DNA of 64,000 nucleotides from Methyloprofundus sedimenti (GCF_002072955.1 NZ_LPUF01000001.1:1014896-1078895), one strand, 5' to 3'. Shown: positions 1-9,800, numbered from the stretch's first letter. Numbers and translations are program-made. The notes: a model not told the origin generated them from the letters alone.

Positions 1-258
1 AGACAGCCAAGAAAGTTTTGATTTCGGTGTATGCTCAGTTTGGTTATAAATATGGTATTTTGAACGAAACGCTTTATGTGAATGATCTTCAAATTTGCGG
101 GCATTTTCTGAACTCCATTTAGTGCCAATAACACGTTCTAACGTAGACTGTAATTTCCACTCAGCACTTGAATGACCTCTATAAACAAAATGATTTGGAA
201 GTTCATTGAGTTTTCGTATTAACTCATCAATGCTTTCAATAGTTACCTCTTCAATCAT
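1..258 (-). CDS. FRG-domain protein, N-terminal part (cut by window edge)
   Basis: The frame is open from an ATG at 258 to the left edge of the window, giving 86 residues of the N-terminus. Near residues 21-35 it has VYRGHSSAEWKLQSTLER, the signature of the FRG domain (named for a Phe-Arg-Gly motif; here Tyr-Arg-Gly). The start has a strong upstream AGGTGAGGGG. The ATG overlaps, as ATGA, the stop of the preceding gene when that gene is read in its corrected frame, so the two genes look translationally coupled. FRG-domain proteins are often found among accessory and defence-associated genes, but no biochemical role is firmly established. The gene appears to sit in an integron cassette. Domain call is good; function is unknown. 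Confidence 0.75.
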   Translation of the reverse strand, partial: MIEEVTIESIDELIRKLNELPNHFVYRGHSSAEWKLQSTLERVIGTKWSSENARKFEDHSHKAFRSKYHIYNQTEHTPKSKLSWLS

Positions 259-334
259 CCCCTCACCTTATAATAGGCTTCCTGCAATTCCTTTAAAACC
301 TCAACTCTTCGCTGCTCTGAGTCCACTGGAATTA

Positions 335-1081
335 TTACCGCATCGCCCTTAAGTTTAATATTGGTATATTTTTTTGTTGGTTTGGTTGTATTCTTGCTGA
401 GGCTGTATTCCCAGTTGCAGCAGTTGATTTTGCAACAGCTTCGATATTGTCTTCATTTAGGTATTCACCAACTACCTCTACGTTACCGTAGTCACCATTT
501 ATTTCCTTACAATACACTGATAGAGGCTTTTGAAATAATTCATCAGCATCAACAGGATTAGGGCCAGTAAAAGATGCCTTAAATCGTTTGATTGAGTATG
601 CTGACTGAAGTTTTTTTATAAATCCATCTGGGTCAGGAATCATATCTACTCTAACCTCAATTCCATGCTCTTTTATTATGTTTGTATTTTCAAATAATTT
701 AGTAATTTTCCTTGCTATTGATCTGACATCTGGAGCTACTTTTGTCTTTTTAGCTATACCTAAAAGTCCGATGGTACAGTCAAATAATACATGGGTATAT
801 GGTCCAGAATCATCAATCAAATCAACAAAATTACCTGTTTCAGGATCAAACCGTTCAACTGTTGTTTTTGTAGTACGTCCAACTGCAAATACACCAGTCA
901 TTTCATCAAAATATTCAATATTTCCGATATGCCAAATGTGATCTTGCTTGAGTTCAATCTCGGGCTTTTCATTCAACGTTTTTATAAACAGCTGCGATGT
1001 AGAAATATTTGGTAAAAATAAATCGCTTTGTGTAGATTTAATAAACTTTGCTAGATATAAATAATATTCGACTACAGACAC
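335..1081 (-). CDS. Hypothetical integron-cassette protein, 3' end frameshifted
   Basis: This 248-residue protein starts at GTG 1081 behind a good GGAAGGAG site. I do not recognise its family. It has no signal peptide or membrane segment and looks like a soluble mixed alpha/beta protein. The reading frame stops at 335, just after a run of seven A on the coding strand (plus-strand T at 369-375). Adding one A lets the frame run on with ordinary coding content (ending EAYYKVRG) to a TGA at 255-257 that overlaps the ATG of the FRG gene. The natural product is therefore probably 275 residues and coupled to the FRG protein. Its start lies about 30 bp inside an attI-like core site, as expected for the first gene of an integron cassette. 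The pair could be a two-gene defence or toxin-antitoxin module; that is inference. Confidence 0.6.
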   Translation of the reverse strand: MSVVEYYLYLAKFIKSTQSDLFLPNISTSQLFIKTLNEKPEIELKQDHIWHIGNIEYFDEMTGVFAVGRTTKTTVERFDPETGNFVDLIDDSGPYTHVLFDCTIGLLGIAKKTKVAPDVRSIARKITKLFENTNIIKEHGIEVRVDMIPDPDGFIKKLQSAYSIKRFKASFTGPNPVDADELFQKPLSVYCKEINGDYGNVEVVGEYLNEDNIEAVAKSTAATGNTASARIQPNQQKNIPILNLRAMR

Positions 1082-1106
1082 TATATTCGGCTCCTTCCAT
1101 ACAAAA

Positions 1107-1113
1107 ATCTAAC
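1107..1113 (-). other. Candidate attI/cassette recombination core (GTTAGAT)
   Basis: On the minus strand this reads GTTAGAT, matching the integron core consensus GTTRRRY, in the context AACAATGTTAGAT. That is close to the attI1 end AACAAAGTTAGGC. The site is upstream of the divergent integron integrase gene, and the first leftward gene starts about 26 bp beyond it. Orientation and spacing are those of an attI with its first inserted cassette. A 7-base match alone is weak; the context makes it credible. The attC at the far end of the cassette would lie outside the window to the left. Confidence 0.55.
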
Positions 1114-1506
1114 ATTGTTAATAAGTGGAAAAAACTCCATCTAGTCCATATATACAATGCAAAAATTTCCATGTGTTGTGATATTAAATTAGGTAACATG
1201 GAAATATTTTCTTTAATTTTCCATTTTATCCATAGTAGCGACCATTATAGTGGAAAGCAAGACAAACATAATACTGACAGGTGGAAAATATTTTTCGGTA
1301 TTGGGTCGTCGTCATAAAAAGTAGAATACAGTTTAATGATGGCCTATTGTATTGAATATAAATAAGTATTATTTATTTTGAGTTTCTTTATTCAAGTAAT
1401 GGAGGTGAGGCGTTGGTGCATTATTTTCTATATATTGTGATGATATTGACAATAACTTGGAAAGTATCAATAGATTTTTTTAAGCTACCTTAGTTAGGTT
1501 TTCCTT
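1114..1506. promoter_or_regulatory. Integron leader: attI region and candidate integrase promoter
   Basis: About 390 bases without a convincing gene separate the attI-like core from the integrase start. On the plus strand a perfect -35 box TTGACA (1446-1451) is followed after 17 bases by a poor -10 AATAGA (1469-1474), a possible integrase promoter. I see no clear LexA box and no strong leftward cassette promoter, though the region is AT-rich enough to hold one. It is longer than the leader of class 1 integrons. Confidence 0.35.
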
Positions 1507-2504
1507 ATGGATATGCATAATAAATTCAGGCCGAATCCCGATCTAAAACTTATCGAGAAAGTGCGTGAGGTCATGCGCTATCACCACTATCAATATCGAA
1601 CCGAGCAGACTTATTGCGACTGGATTACCCGGTATATTAAATTTCATGGTTGCCAGAAGCATCCCCGAGAAATAGGGAAACTGGAGATTGAGTCTTTTTT
1701 AAGTCACCTTGCGCCAGAACGAAAGGTTTCTGCATCGACTCAGCGACAGGCATTCAATGCTATTGTGTTCCTTTATATTAAAATTCTTGATTTACCTGTG
1801 GCAGAGGATATCGGGCATGTCAGGGCGAAACGACAGAGTAGACCTCCGGTTGTTTTGACCAAGTACGAAGTTCAACAAGTTTTTTCATGGATGAAAGGAG
1901 ATCATCTTTTGATGGCTAAAATTTTTACGGGTGTGGACTCCGGCTGATGGAATGTATCCGTCTGCGCATTCAGGATCTTGATTTTGGGCAGAGTCTGGTT
2001 TATATACGTGATGCTAAAGGCGGGAAAGACAGGCTGGTGGTATTGCCAAAATCTGTTCGGGAAGATTTACAGTTTCGGGTTGAGAACGTTAAAAAAATAC
2101 ATTATGAGGATATGTTGCAAGGATTTGCTCGAGTCTATATTCCTGACGCTCTTGCACGAAAATATCCATATGCCTCCCAGGAATTCCGCTGGCAGTATGT
2201 GTTTCCGCCTAAAAAATTGAGCAAAGACCCCCGCCGCCGTTCTGGTGTACAGAGCAGACCTCATGTGCTTGAGTCAGGTCTGCAGAAAGCGGTGAAAATA
2301 GCGGTTGATCGCGCGGGTATTACAAAACGTGCGACTTGCCATACATTACGCCATTCATTTGCAACGCATATGCTGGAAAATGGGGTGAATATCCGGATTG
2401 TACAGGAGCTCATGGGGTATGTGGATGTGAAAACGACTGAAATTTATACTCATGTTATGGAAAAAGATATTTCGGGTGTTGCTGGTCCGCTTGATCTGCT
2501 ATAA
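1507..2504 (+). pseudogene. intI: Integron integrase (tyrosine recombinase), one frameshift
   Basis: Two consecutive frames (1507-1947 and 1947-2504) together encode a 332-residue IntI-type tyrosine recombinase. The N-terminal part has the SAM-like core-binding domain (YRTEQTYCDWITRYIKFHG). The C-terminal part carries the catalytic domain with HTLRHSFATHMLENG (His-x-x-Arg box), ELMGYVDVKTTEIYTHV (nucleophile Tyr), and the first Arg in GLRLMECIRLR. The block FARVYIPDALARKYP to about DPRRRSG is the extra segment that separates IntI from XerC/D. The break is at T5 1922-1926: one more T restores KIFYGCGLRLMEC across the join. As written it is inactive; a sequencing error is equally possible. Orientation, pointing away from the attI-like core at 1107, fits an integron platform. 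Confidence 0.85.
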
Positions 2505-3181
2505 AAGCATGGGTTGGTTGTGGTGTGACTGGCATGATAGTCAGCTAGCTGGTGGAAGTCCAGCCTTTGCCCTGTGAGAAGGGAAAAAGTAGGCGAAAGC
2601 AAGGGTGTCCAAAGAAACTCCCGGTAGCTACCCAACAGGGAAACACGGTTATTGGGAGCCAATGCGGAATCTGAAGGAAGCTCTAGCCAAATCGATCACC
2701 TAAACGAAAGTGAACCTTCGTAAGGCGGCAACAAGGGGATAAGGTGCCCGCGACCACCGAAGTCCAATATTCTCACCGTAACGTGTTGTTGTATTGAAGG
2801 TAGGTAGATCGAGAGATAGTTGACTATCTTACCCAGTGAAGAGCCGTCGGCTTTGGGTCGGAGTAACTGCGACTCCTTAAGCCCTAAGCGCTACAGTAAT
2901 GTAGACGTTATGAACCGAGGGTTTTCAGATGAAGCCATAGTAATCGTAAAGTTTGGTGCCGATGAATTCATGGTGACATGAAGGAGGGTAAAACATCAAA
3001 TCAGCAACAGGACGTTGGAGGTGAAGGGCGGAACACGTAAGCGGCCATGGCCGTTGATTATAAACTGATGGACTGAGATCAGCCTAACAGGAACAACCCT
3101 CTATTCGCGTCGTAAACAGTGAACGAATCGGTTGTGCGAGATTGAAGAAAGCCCATTGCAAAAGAAAGAAAAAAAAGTGAA

Positions 3182-4495
3182 ATGAACGAACACGACCTAT
3201 TAATAGAGGAACCCAGACTTTTCGACCAGTTATGCTCAACCTTATACTTGGGCGTCGCTTTTAAACAGGTAAAGAAAAACAAAGGTAAACCCGGCATAGA
3301 CGGAATAACCATTGCAGACTTTGAAACTCGTTTAGACGAAGAGCTAAGTCAGTTGCAAGAGGAACTCGCAAACTGGACTTATCAACCCTCGCCAGTCCGT
3401 CGAGTAGAAATAGCCAAGCCGGGAGGCAAAGGTGTACGACTACTCGGCATACCGACGGTACGGGATCGAGTGGTACAAACAACATTAAAGCTACTGCTGG
3501 AACCGGTCTTTGATCCGCATTTTTCACCGCACAGCTATGGATTTCGCCCAGGGCGAAGCCAGCACGAAGCGGTACAAGCGGCACAACAGATAGTGAACAG
3601 TGGCAAGCCCTACGTGGTGGATATAGATCTATCCAAGTTTTTTGATAGAATCCATCACGACAGGCTGATAGCCCGAATGGGCGAGAAAATATCCGACAAA
3701 CGGATACTTCGCCTAGTCGGAAACATGTTGCGTAGCGGCGTCATGATCAATGGCATCGTCAACCCCAGCAAGGAAGGCGCAATGCAAGGGGGCTCACTCA
3801 GTCCCTTGCTGAGCAATATCGTTCTGGATGAACTGGATCAGGAATTGGAAAAACGTGGACTGGAATTTTGCAGGTACGCGGACGACTGTAATATCTTCGT
3901 AAAATCGCAAAAAGCGGCAGATCGAGTGATGGAAAAAGTCAGCCAATTCATCGAAAAGAAGCTGAAACTGAAAGTGAATCAGGAGAAAAGCCAGGTGGCT
4001 AAATCCGATGCGGTAAAGTTTTTAGGTTTTACCGTGGTTAAGGGGACAATTGCCATTGCGCATAAAGCCCTGCAAACAGCCATGAGTGAAATCGAAGAAC
4101 TGACACCGCGAGGTACACATCAGACTCTGGATACATCACTGGACGAGATCAATCAATGGTATGTGGGCTGGTCAAATTACTACAGTTTGACTTACTACCC
4201 CTCACAATTGAATAAAATCGAAGCCCATATCAGGCGACGACTACGATCACGAATAGTCGATCAACAAAAGAGAAAACAGCATCTATATCGAAAACTGGTC
4301 AAACGGGGCGTACCACGAAAACAAGCATCAAAAGCCGTCTTTTCAAACAACAAACGGTGGCAACTCTCCAATGCGCGAGCAGTGACGAGGGCTTATCCGA
4401 ACAGTTGGTTTATAAATCTGAAAGGGCAGGAAATACGATCCGACCGAAAGTTAGAGCATTGGTTTGAAGTTTCTCAATGGATACGTCTTGCGTGA
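3182..4495 (+). CDS. ltrA: Group II intron reverse transcriptase/maturase
   Basis: This 437-residue protein is the intron-encoded reverse transcriptase and splicing maturase. Visible motifs in order are GKPGIDG (RT0/1), RRVEIAKPGGKGVRLLGIPT (RT2), HSYGFRPGRSQHEAV (RT3), VVDIDLSKFFDRI (RT3/4, first catalytic Asp), EGAMQGGSLSPLLSNI (RT4), the catalytic RYADDCNIF (RT5), and KFLGFTV (RT7). A maturase domain X follows with INQWYVGWSNYY. There is no C-terminal HNH endonuclease, so mobility would use the replication-fork or single-strand route typical of class C. The frame is intact, and the stop lies one base before domain V. It acts on its own intron RNA. Confidence 0.93.
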   Translation: MNEHDLLIEEPRLFDQLCSTLYLGVAFKQVKKNKGKPGIDGITIADFETRLDEELSQLQEELANWTYQPSPVRRVEIAKPGGKGVRLLGIPTVRDRVVQTTLKLLLEPVFDPHFSPHSYGFRPGRSQHEAVQAAQQIVNSGKPYVVDIDLSKFFDRIHHDRLIARMGEKISDKRILRLVGNMLRSGVMINGIVNPSKEGAMQGGSLSPLLSNIVLDELDQELEKRGLEFCRYADDCNIFVKSQKAADRVMEKVSQFIEKKLKLKVNQEKSQVAKSDAVKFLGFTVVKGTIAIAHKALQTAMSEIEELTPRGTHQTLDTSLDEINQWYVGWSNYYSLTYYPSQLNKIEAHIRRRLRSRIVDQQKRKQHLYRKLVKRGVPRKQASKAVFSNNKRWQLSNARAVTRAYPNSWFINLKGQEIRSDRKLEHWFEVSQWIRLA

Positions 4496-4496
4496 G

Positions 4497-4530
4497 GAGC
4501 CGTGTACAGACCCGTACGCACGGTTCTGTG
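4497..4530 (+). ncRNA. Group II intron domain V (with VI to about 4566)
   Basis: The sequence runs from GAGCCGTGTACAG through ACGCACGGTTCTGTG. GAGCCGTG pairs with CACGGTTCT to make the 34-nt catalytic hairpin, followed by a GC-rich hairpin (GGGAGCTGCGGCTCCC) as domain VI. This is the most conserved part of the ribozyme and fixes the intron identity and its 3' end. Confidence 0.8.
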
Positions 4531-4617
4531 GGCAGACGCGGGAGCTGCGGCTCCCTCTGACCCGATACGCCTTGATTTAGCTTAGGAGCGTGCACGAAAT
4601 AAGATATGCATCTTAAA

Positions 4618-4675
4618 ATGGGGCGCAGGTCTTTAGCCTGCATTGTAAAAGGCGGACTAAAGATCCGCGCCCCAT
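4618..4675. repeat. Palindromic repeat, family 1 (copy 1)
   Basis: Two arms of about 24 bases (beginning ATGGGGCGCAGGTCTTTAG, and its near reverse complement ending CCGCGCCCCAT) flank a 9-base loop. The core TTTAGNCNGCC recurs at 6756-6826 and 26755-26826, always between genes. It looks like a REP or small MITE. The rest of 4567-4872 shows no gene. Confidence 0.65.
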
Positions 4676-4872
4676 TGTGTCGAAGTTACTTCATGCGCGT
4701 TCTTTAGCTATGTGCAGAAAATATTTCTTGCATCTTATTGAAGTACAGGTAGCGTTGCAGCGCAAAGCTGGCGAGCCCGATTTGCGTTATCTGCAGGTAT
4801 GGGAAACTTATCTACTAATTGACAAGTTTCCCACCCGTTCCCCTGGTTTAGGTATATTGAAAACTATAGTTT

Positions 4873-6609
4873 TTAATAAACATCTCGTACATAGCGTTTA
4901 TCTTTTTTCATTTGATTAACGTATTCTGCCGCTTGTTCTTCAGACAGATCACCATGAATGGCAATGACATCATGCAATGCTTTATCAACATCCTTGGCCA
5001 TACGGTATGCATCACCACAGACAAAGAAATAGCCTCCTTGTTCGAGTAAGGCAAATAGTTCGGCTCCTTTTTCACGCATGCGATCCTGAACGTAGATTTT
5101 TTCTTCCTGATCACGAGAGAAGGCTAGGTCTAGTCTGTTTAGTACGCCATGTAATTGCATAGCTTCGATTTCATCTCGATAGATAAAATCTTTATCTGCA
5201 TTGCGATCGCCAAAAAATAACCAGTTAAGTCCTTTTGCTTTTCTAAATTCACGCTCTTGCAAGAATGCACGGAAAGGTGCGACTCCAGTACCCGGTCCGA
5301 CCATAATCATAGGTAAATCATTGTCTTCAGGAACACGAAACACTTTATTCGGGCTAAAGAAACAACGTACGGCTGAATTATCATCCGCTATGTCAGCAAG
5401 ATAGGTTGAGCAGACGCCTTTATGTTCACGGTTGAAGCTGTTATAGCGCACGCTACTGATGGTTAAATGCACTGTTTCAGGGTTTGCTTTGCCACTAGAC
5501 GAGATGGAGTAAGCTCTATGCTGTAATGGTTTTAATAACGCCAGAAATTCTGCTGCCGAGAATTGCATTGCCGGGAATTGTAATAATAAATCTAAAGTAT
5601 CACGCCCCCAAAGATATTTAGTGAGCTGGTCTTTGTCATCTGTGGCTAATAAATTATTCAGTTCCTGATCGCCTGAACGTTTGGCAATTTCATTCAATAA
5701 TTCTTTGCTTGGTAACTTGATTTCGAAATGTTCACGTAATGCTTCCGATAGAGGCATTAAGACGCCACTTACGGGCTCTTCTTCGTCACCGCTACAGCCA
5801 ATCGCTTTAATGATGTCAGCGACTAATTCAGGACAGTTTACAGGCACAACGTTCAACGCATCCCCCGCTTCATAACTTAATCCGGAGTCTGCGATCGAAA
5901 TTTCATAATGGCGAATTTCTTTGGATGAATCCGGACTGGTCAATAAACGATTGGCAACTAATTTTCCTGGGAAGGGATTTTTTCGCCCATATTTTGCTGT
6001 AGCCGGTATGCTGTTACTATCAACTGTTATTGTCGCAGCGCCATCGGCCATTAGCGGGATAACATTGCCAATCCAGTTTTCGGCGGCTTCATCAAAATCG
6101 ACATCACAATCAATGCGGTCGTACAGGCGCTTGGCACCCAGTTTTTCTAAACGCTGATCCCAATCTTTACCCGCTTGGCAAAACATGTCATAACTGGTAT
6201 CGCCTAAAGCAAGGACTGAATAGTTCATATTTGTCAGGTCAATGCTATCGTCAGAGCTGATTGTTTCCCATAGCATTTGTGCGTTATCAGGCATTTCGCC
6301 TTCACCGTAGGTACTGGTGATAATCAATAGATATTCGAGACCGATAAAAGTGTCAGCTTCGATTTCATCCATGCTTAAAATACCGGGGTTTAAACCATGT
6401 GCTTTAGCTAGTTGTGCGGCATCGTGAGCCACTGATTCAGAATTTCCGGTTTGTGATCCATATAAAATGCAAATACTACGCGCATTAGCGTTATCGCCAG
6501 AGCCTGCGCTTTGTATGATATGGGAGTGCATTCCTGCAAAAAAACCACCTAGCCAGGCCTGTTGTGCCTCATTGAAAGGTATGTTTTGAGAATTGTTCGC
6601 TATTGTCAT
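4873..6609 (-). CDS. cysJ: Diflavin reductase, sulfite reductase flavoprotein (CysJ) type
   Basis: The 578-residue protein passes electrons from NADPH through FAD to FMN. The N-terminal flavodoxin domain (about residues 46-190) has YGSQTGNSESVA and STYGEGEMPDNA for FMN. The FAD domain has RAYSISSS and GVCSTYLAD. The NADPH domain has GPGTGVAPFRAF and a late FVCGDAYRMAKDV. It ends RYVRDVY, as CysJ does. Length is slightly below the 599 of E. coli CysJ. No cysI or other sulfite reductase gene is nearby, so the partner is unknown; it may serve another haem or flavin acceptor. Start at ATG 6609. The gene lies downstream of gltB on the same strand, but 270 bp with two palindromes separate them, so it is probably its own unit. 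Confidence 0.85.
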   Translation of the reverse strand: MTIANNSQNIPFNEAQQAWLGGFFAGMHSHIIQSAGSGDNANARSICILYGSQTGNSESVAHDAAQLAKAHGLNPGILSMDEIEADTFIGLEYLLIITSTYGEGEMPDNAQMLWETISSDDSIDLTNMNYSVLALGDTSYDMFCQAGKDWDQRLEKLGAKRLYDRIDCDVDFDEAAENWIGNVIPLMADGAATITVDSNSIPATAKYGRKNPFPGKLVANRLLTSPDSSKEIRHYEISIADSGLSYEAGDALNVVPVNCPELVADIIKAIGCSGDEEEPVSGVLMPLSEALREHFEIKLPSKELLNEIAKRSGDQELNNLLATDDKDQLTKYLWGRDTLDLLLQFPAMQFSAAEFLALLKPLQHRAYSISSSGKANPETVHLTISSVRYNSFNREHKGVCSTYLADIADDNSAVRCFFSPNKVFRVPEDNDLPMIMVGPGTGVAPFRAFLQEREFRKAKGLNWLFFGDRNADKDFIYRDEIEAMQLHGVLNRLDLAFSRDQEEKIYVQDRMREKGAELFALLEQGGYFFVCGDAYRMAKDVDKALHDVIAIHGDLSEEQAAEYVNQMKKDKRYVRDVY

Positions 6610-6659
6610 GGGACTACTCTTAAAAAAGGGTCTCGATAGTAATTAGTGAGTCGAGTGAA

Positions 6660-6710
6660 ATGCCGGGTTATTTTATCTGTGCTACGCTTGATAATCTAAC
6701 CCAACTTACA
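6660..6710. repeat. Palindromic repeat, family 2 (copy 1)
   Basis: Imperfect arms CCGGGTTATTTTATC and GATAATCTAACCCAACTTACA surround TGTGCTACGCTT. Similar elements with an AACCCGACTTACA-like end occur at 24558-24603 and 49662-49743. It lies between gltB and the cysJ-like gene. Confidence 0.5.
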
Positions 6711-6755
6711 ATATAACTCTTTGTTGGCTGCCAATTTAAGTGTTGTATTTCTAAT

Positions 6756-6826
6756 CTGTAGAGCGTGGCTTCAGCCCGCCAAAACTCAAAAGTCTGCTAA
6801 AGGCGGGCCGAAACCACGCCTTACAG
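6756..6826. repeat. Palindromic repeat, family 1 (copy 2)
   Basis: Arms of 25 bases (CTGTAGAGCGTGGCTTCAGC onward, and GGCGGGCCGAAACCACGCC onward to TTACAG) are imperfect reverse complements with about 20 pairs. The element sits 53 bp past the gltB stop, where it could also act on transcript ends. Confidence 0.7.
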
Positions 6827-6878
6827 ACAATCAAAGATTTCTCGTCTTAAATTGCTAGCTTGTTTGTTGTTGGTTTGT

Positions 6879-9800
6879 TTAAGCAGCTGCTTTGATTTTT
6901 ATCATATCCTGAATAACTGTCTGGCTGCTTAATGCCGCTAAATATTCATCCACACTGGGTATATCTGCTAGTGCCTGAGTATTAAGTGCTGACTGTTCAA
7001 TAATCCAGTTAGTTGTACCAATCGAATTAAAGCTTTGTACGTCACGTAACATTAATGCTTTTTTATAGTCATTCAAGCGCTTATTAGCTAACAAAGTTGC
7101 AAGCTGTGCGTCATCATAATTTGCATAGGCTTCACGTGATTCTTTAACTAAAGCATCTTGCAGTTTTCTGGCTTTTGTGGTGATTAAGCGTTGTGCTGCT
7201 GCTTCTGTTTGCTGAGCACTTTGTACCTGGTTAGCCGCAATTTGCGTTGCTTTATTCAATACCGCAAAGCTATTAATCATCTTAAACGCTAGCGGGCTAT
7301 CTGTTGCACCATAATCAGGCGTTTGACCGTCAAACAACACCGAACCATTGACGTAAGCAAGCTGAACTTGAGCGATCTGCTGTTGCGCCTGATCAACCGC
7401 CAACTCTTCAATAATTGCTTTGCGCTCAATTGTTTTGGCGATAAATTCAGCAGTTTGTGTTTTGTATAGCCATAGTGGAATAGCAAATCTGAAATGATTA
7501 CGGGCATTATCCCAGTTATCAAGCAATTTTTGCGCCACACTCGATTCAGCATATTCCGCATGCTGTTCCAGCATGGAAATAACAAATTGCTCATGCGCTC
7601 GGGCAGTATCACTATCTTCGGATAAATTTCTGATTTCAACAGAAGAGGCATCATATAAATGCTGTAATTTGTCTTCAGGATCATACTGATAGGCATTACC
7701 ACCCGACATCCCGTTACAGAAACCTTTACCAAAGGTACCTATGTTGAGTACCACGCCGTTAGTCATATATTCACAGGCAAAATCACCGACTCCTTCTACT
7801 ACGGCCATTGCACCAGAATTTCGCACGGCAAAACGGTCACCTGCTTCACCGTTAATAAAGGTTTTACCCCCCGTTGCACCAAACAGTGTAAAGTTACCCA
7901 CTAAAACATTTTCACCGGGAACTTTATGTCCTCCACCCGGCGAGAGAATGACAATGGTTCCACCACACGCTGACTTACCAACGCCATCGTTACAGGTTCC
8001 TGTATGCTCCATACGCATACCATCATTTGTAAATGCGCCATAACTTTGTCCGGCTGATCCATGAGTTCGAACAATCAGCGAATCGGGTGCTAAATATCGA
8101 CGCTTATGCTGATTGGTATAAATTTTAGAGTTAGCTGCAACTTGGTCTGCATCTAATTCATAAGATAATAAACGCTCGATATCGATGGCTGTTTGACCAC
8201 CCACTGATTTATGGCGGTTAGTCAGTTTAAATTCAGGGCCTTCAACGATAACTTGTTCTTGCCTGGCATGTATAAAGTCCGTTTTGAATTGTTCAATGAT
8301 TTTATTATCAATAGAAAAATCGGCTTCCAGATAAACCGGTTTCTCGATATGAATGACATCAACGTACTTTAAGAGTTTACCAAAGTCCATTTGACCAATC
8401 ATGCATTCATGATCCATTAAATGTAATAAGTCAGTTTGCCCTCGTATTTCAGCAAGACTCTGGTAGCCTAAGGAGGCGAGAATTTCACGCACTTCGTGAG
8501 CCAGGTTCATAAAATACTGGGCTAAAACTCGTGGATCGCCTTTAAATTCTTCATGCAAGGTCGTCAAACCTGCTGGGCAACGTACATTACAGTTTTTAGC
8601 CATCACACAGCGTAGCATCATTAATGCGGTAGTGCCGAATTCAAAAGAGTCACCACCGAGAATTGCTGATTTAACTACGTCCGAACCATTTTGATGCGCG
8701 GCGCTACAGCGGATGATGACTTTATCACGCAAGCCATTCACGGAAAGTGCTTGATGTACTTCGGAAATACCTATCTCAGGTGAACGTCCGGTGTTTTTCA
8801 AACTGGTCACCGCAGCGGCACCGGTACCACCCGTATTTCCTGCTACGTTAATCACATCAGCACCGGCTTTTGCAACACCGACAGCAATAGTACCAATGCC
8901 TTCAGAGGAAACCAGTTTAACAACAACACGCACTCGTGCTGCCTTGGCATCATGTATCAGCTGGCCTAAATCTTCAATTGAATACGTGTCATGATGTGGA
9001 GGAGGGCTGATTAATTCAACTTTAGGCGTACCACCTCGCGCAGCAGCAATCTCTACAGACACTTTAGCCGCAGGTAATTGTCCTCCCTCGCCAGGTTTTG
9101 CTCCCTGAGCAATTTTAATTTCAATTTCTTCAATATTTAAGTCAGCTAAATAGCCTGCCCAGACCCCAAAACGCCCTGAAGCAAACTGTTTAATCTTGCT
9201 TGATCTCATGGTGTTAAAACGACTCGAATGCTCACCACCTTCACCAGAGTTACTCATAGCGCCCGCAATATTGGTACCTTGTGCAACGGCTTCATGTGCT
9301 TCGGCTATTAAAGCACCATGACTCATTGCCCCAGATGCTAAAGCTGCAGTAATTTCATGAGCAGGCTGCACCATATTCAGGTTAATCGCAGCGCGTGCAT
9401 TAATGATGTTTTTAAAGTAGTTTGTCGCTAAGTGATCAGTCTTGTCAGGTGTCACAGAAATCGCACTATCTGAGATTTCAATGCTCAGTGCCTGAGCAGC
9501 AAAACGAGTATTAAAATGCGCAGCTAAATTATCTAAACGCTGTTGAGTAGCGTCATTGCTTAAACGGATCTCAAAACTGTTATCTACTTGCTGAACAGTC
9601 AGGCCGCGAATGCTGAAATTAATATTTCCGCGCAGGTTTTGTTTACCTAAAATTGCAGTAAATTCAGCCGTTTCCCTGGCACGAGAAATGTCGGCAGGAT
9701 AACTCATTACATCACGTAAAGCAGCTGGTCGGCTGTCTCTTTCCTGCATGAGAATTTTGCTGAAATTACGGTAGGCAGGGGTTATACCAAAGTTATCTAT

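Larger units (their letters stand above)
2523..4566 (+). mobile_element. Group II intron, probably class C (IIC)
   Basis: A complete group II intron appears to begin at GTGTGACTGG (2523) and end near CTGACCCGAT (4566). Its 5' half is structured RNA with a typical block GTGGAAGTCCAGCCTTTGCC around 2550. Next come the maturase gene (3182-4495) and then domain V. The maturase lacks an endonuclease domain, and domain V is of the GAGCCGTG...CACGGTTCT type, both usual for class C introns. Class C introns insert behind terminators or into attC sites. This one is 18 bp behind the integrase stop. The joined exon would read GGTTGGTTGTG/ACGCC; TTGTG resembles the TTGTT target of attC-inserting class C introns. 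Ends are estimated from consensus to within a few bases. Confidence 0.8.

Noticed and set aside
1048-1317. 89-residue plus-strand frame over the attI region
   Set aside because: No homology or ribosome site; low-complexity AT-rich content.
1114-1506. LexA box at the integrase promoter
   Set aside because: No CTGT-N8-ACAG palindrome found.
4677-4919. 80-residue plus-strand frame after the intron
   Set aside because: No family resemblance, no ribosome site, overlaps the cysJ-like 3' end.
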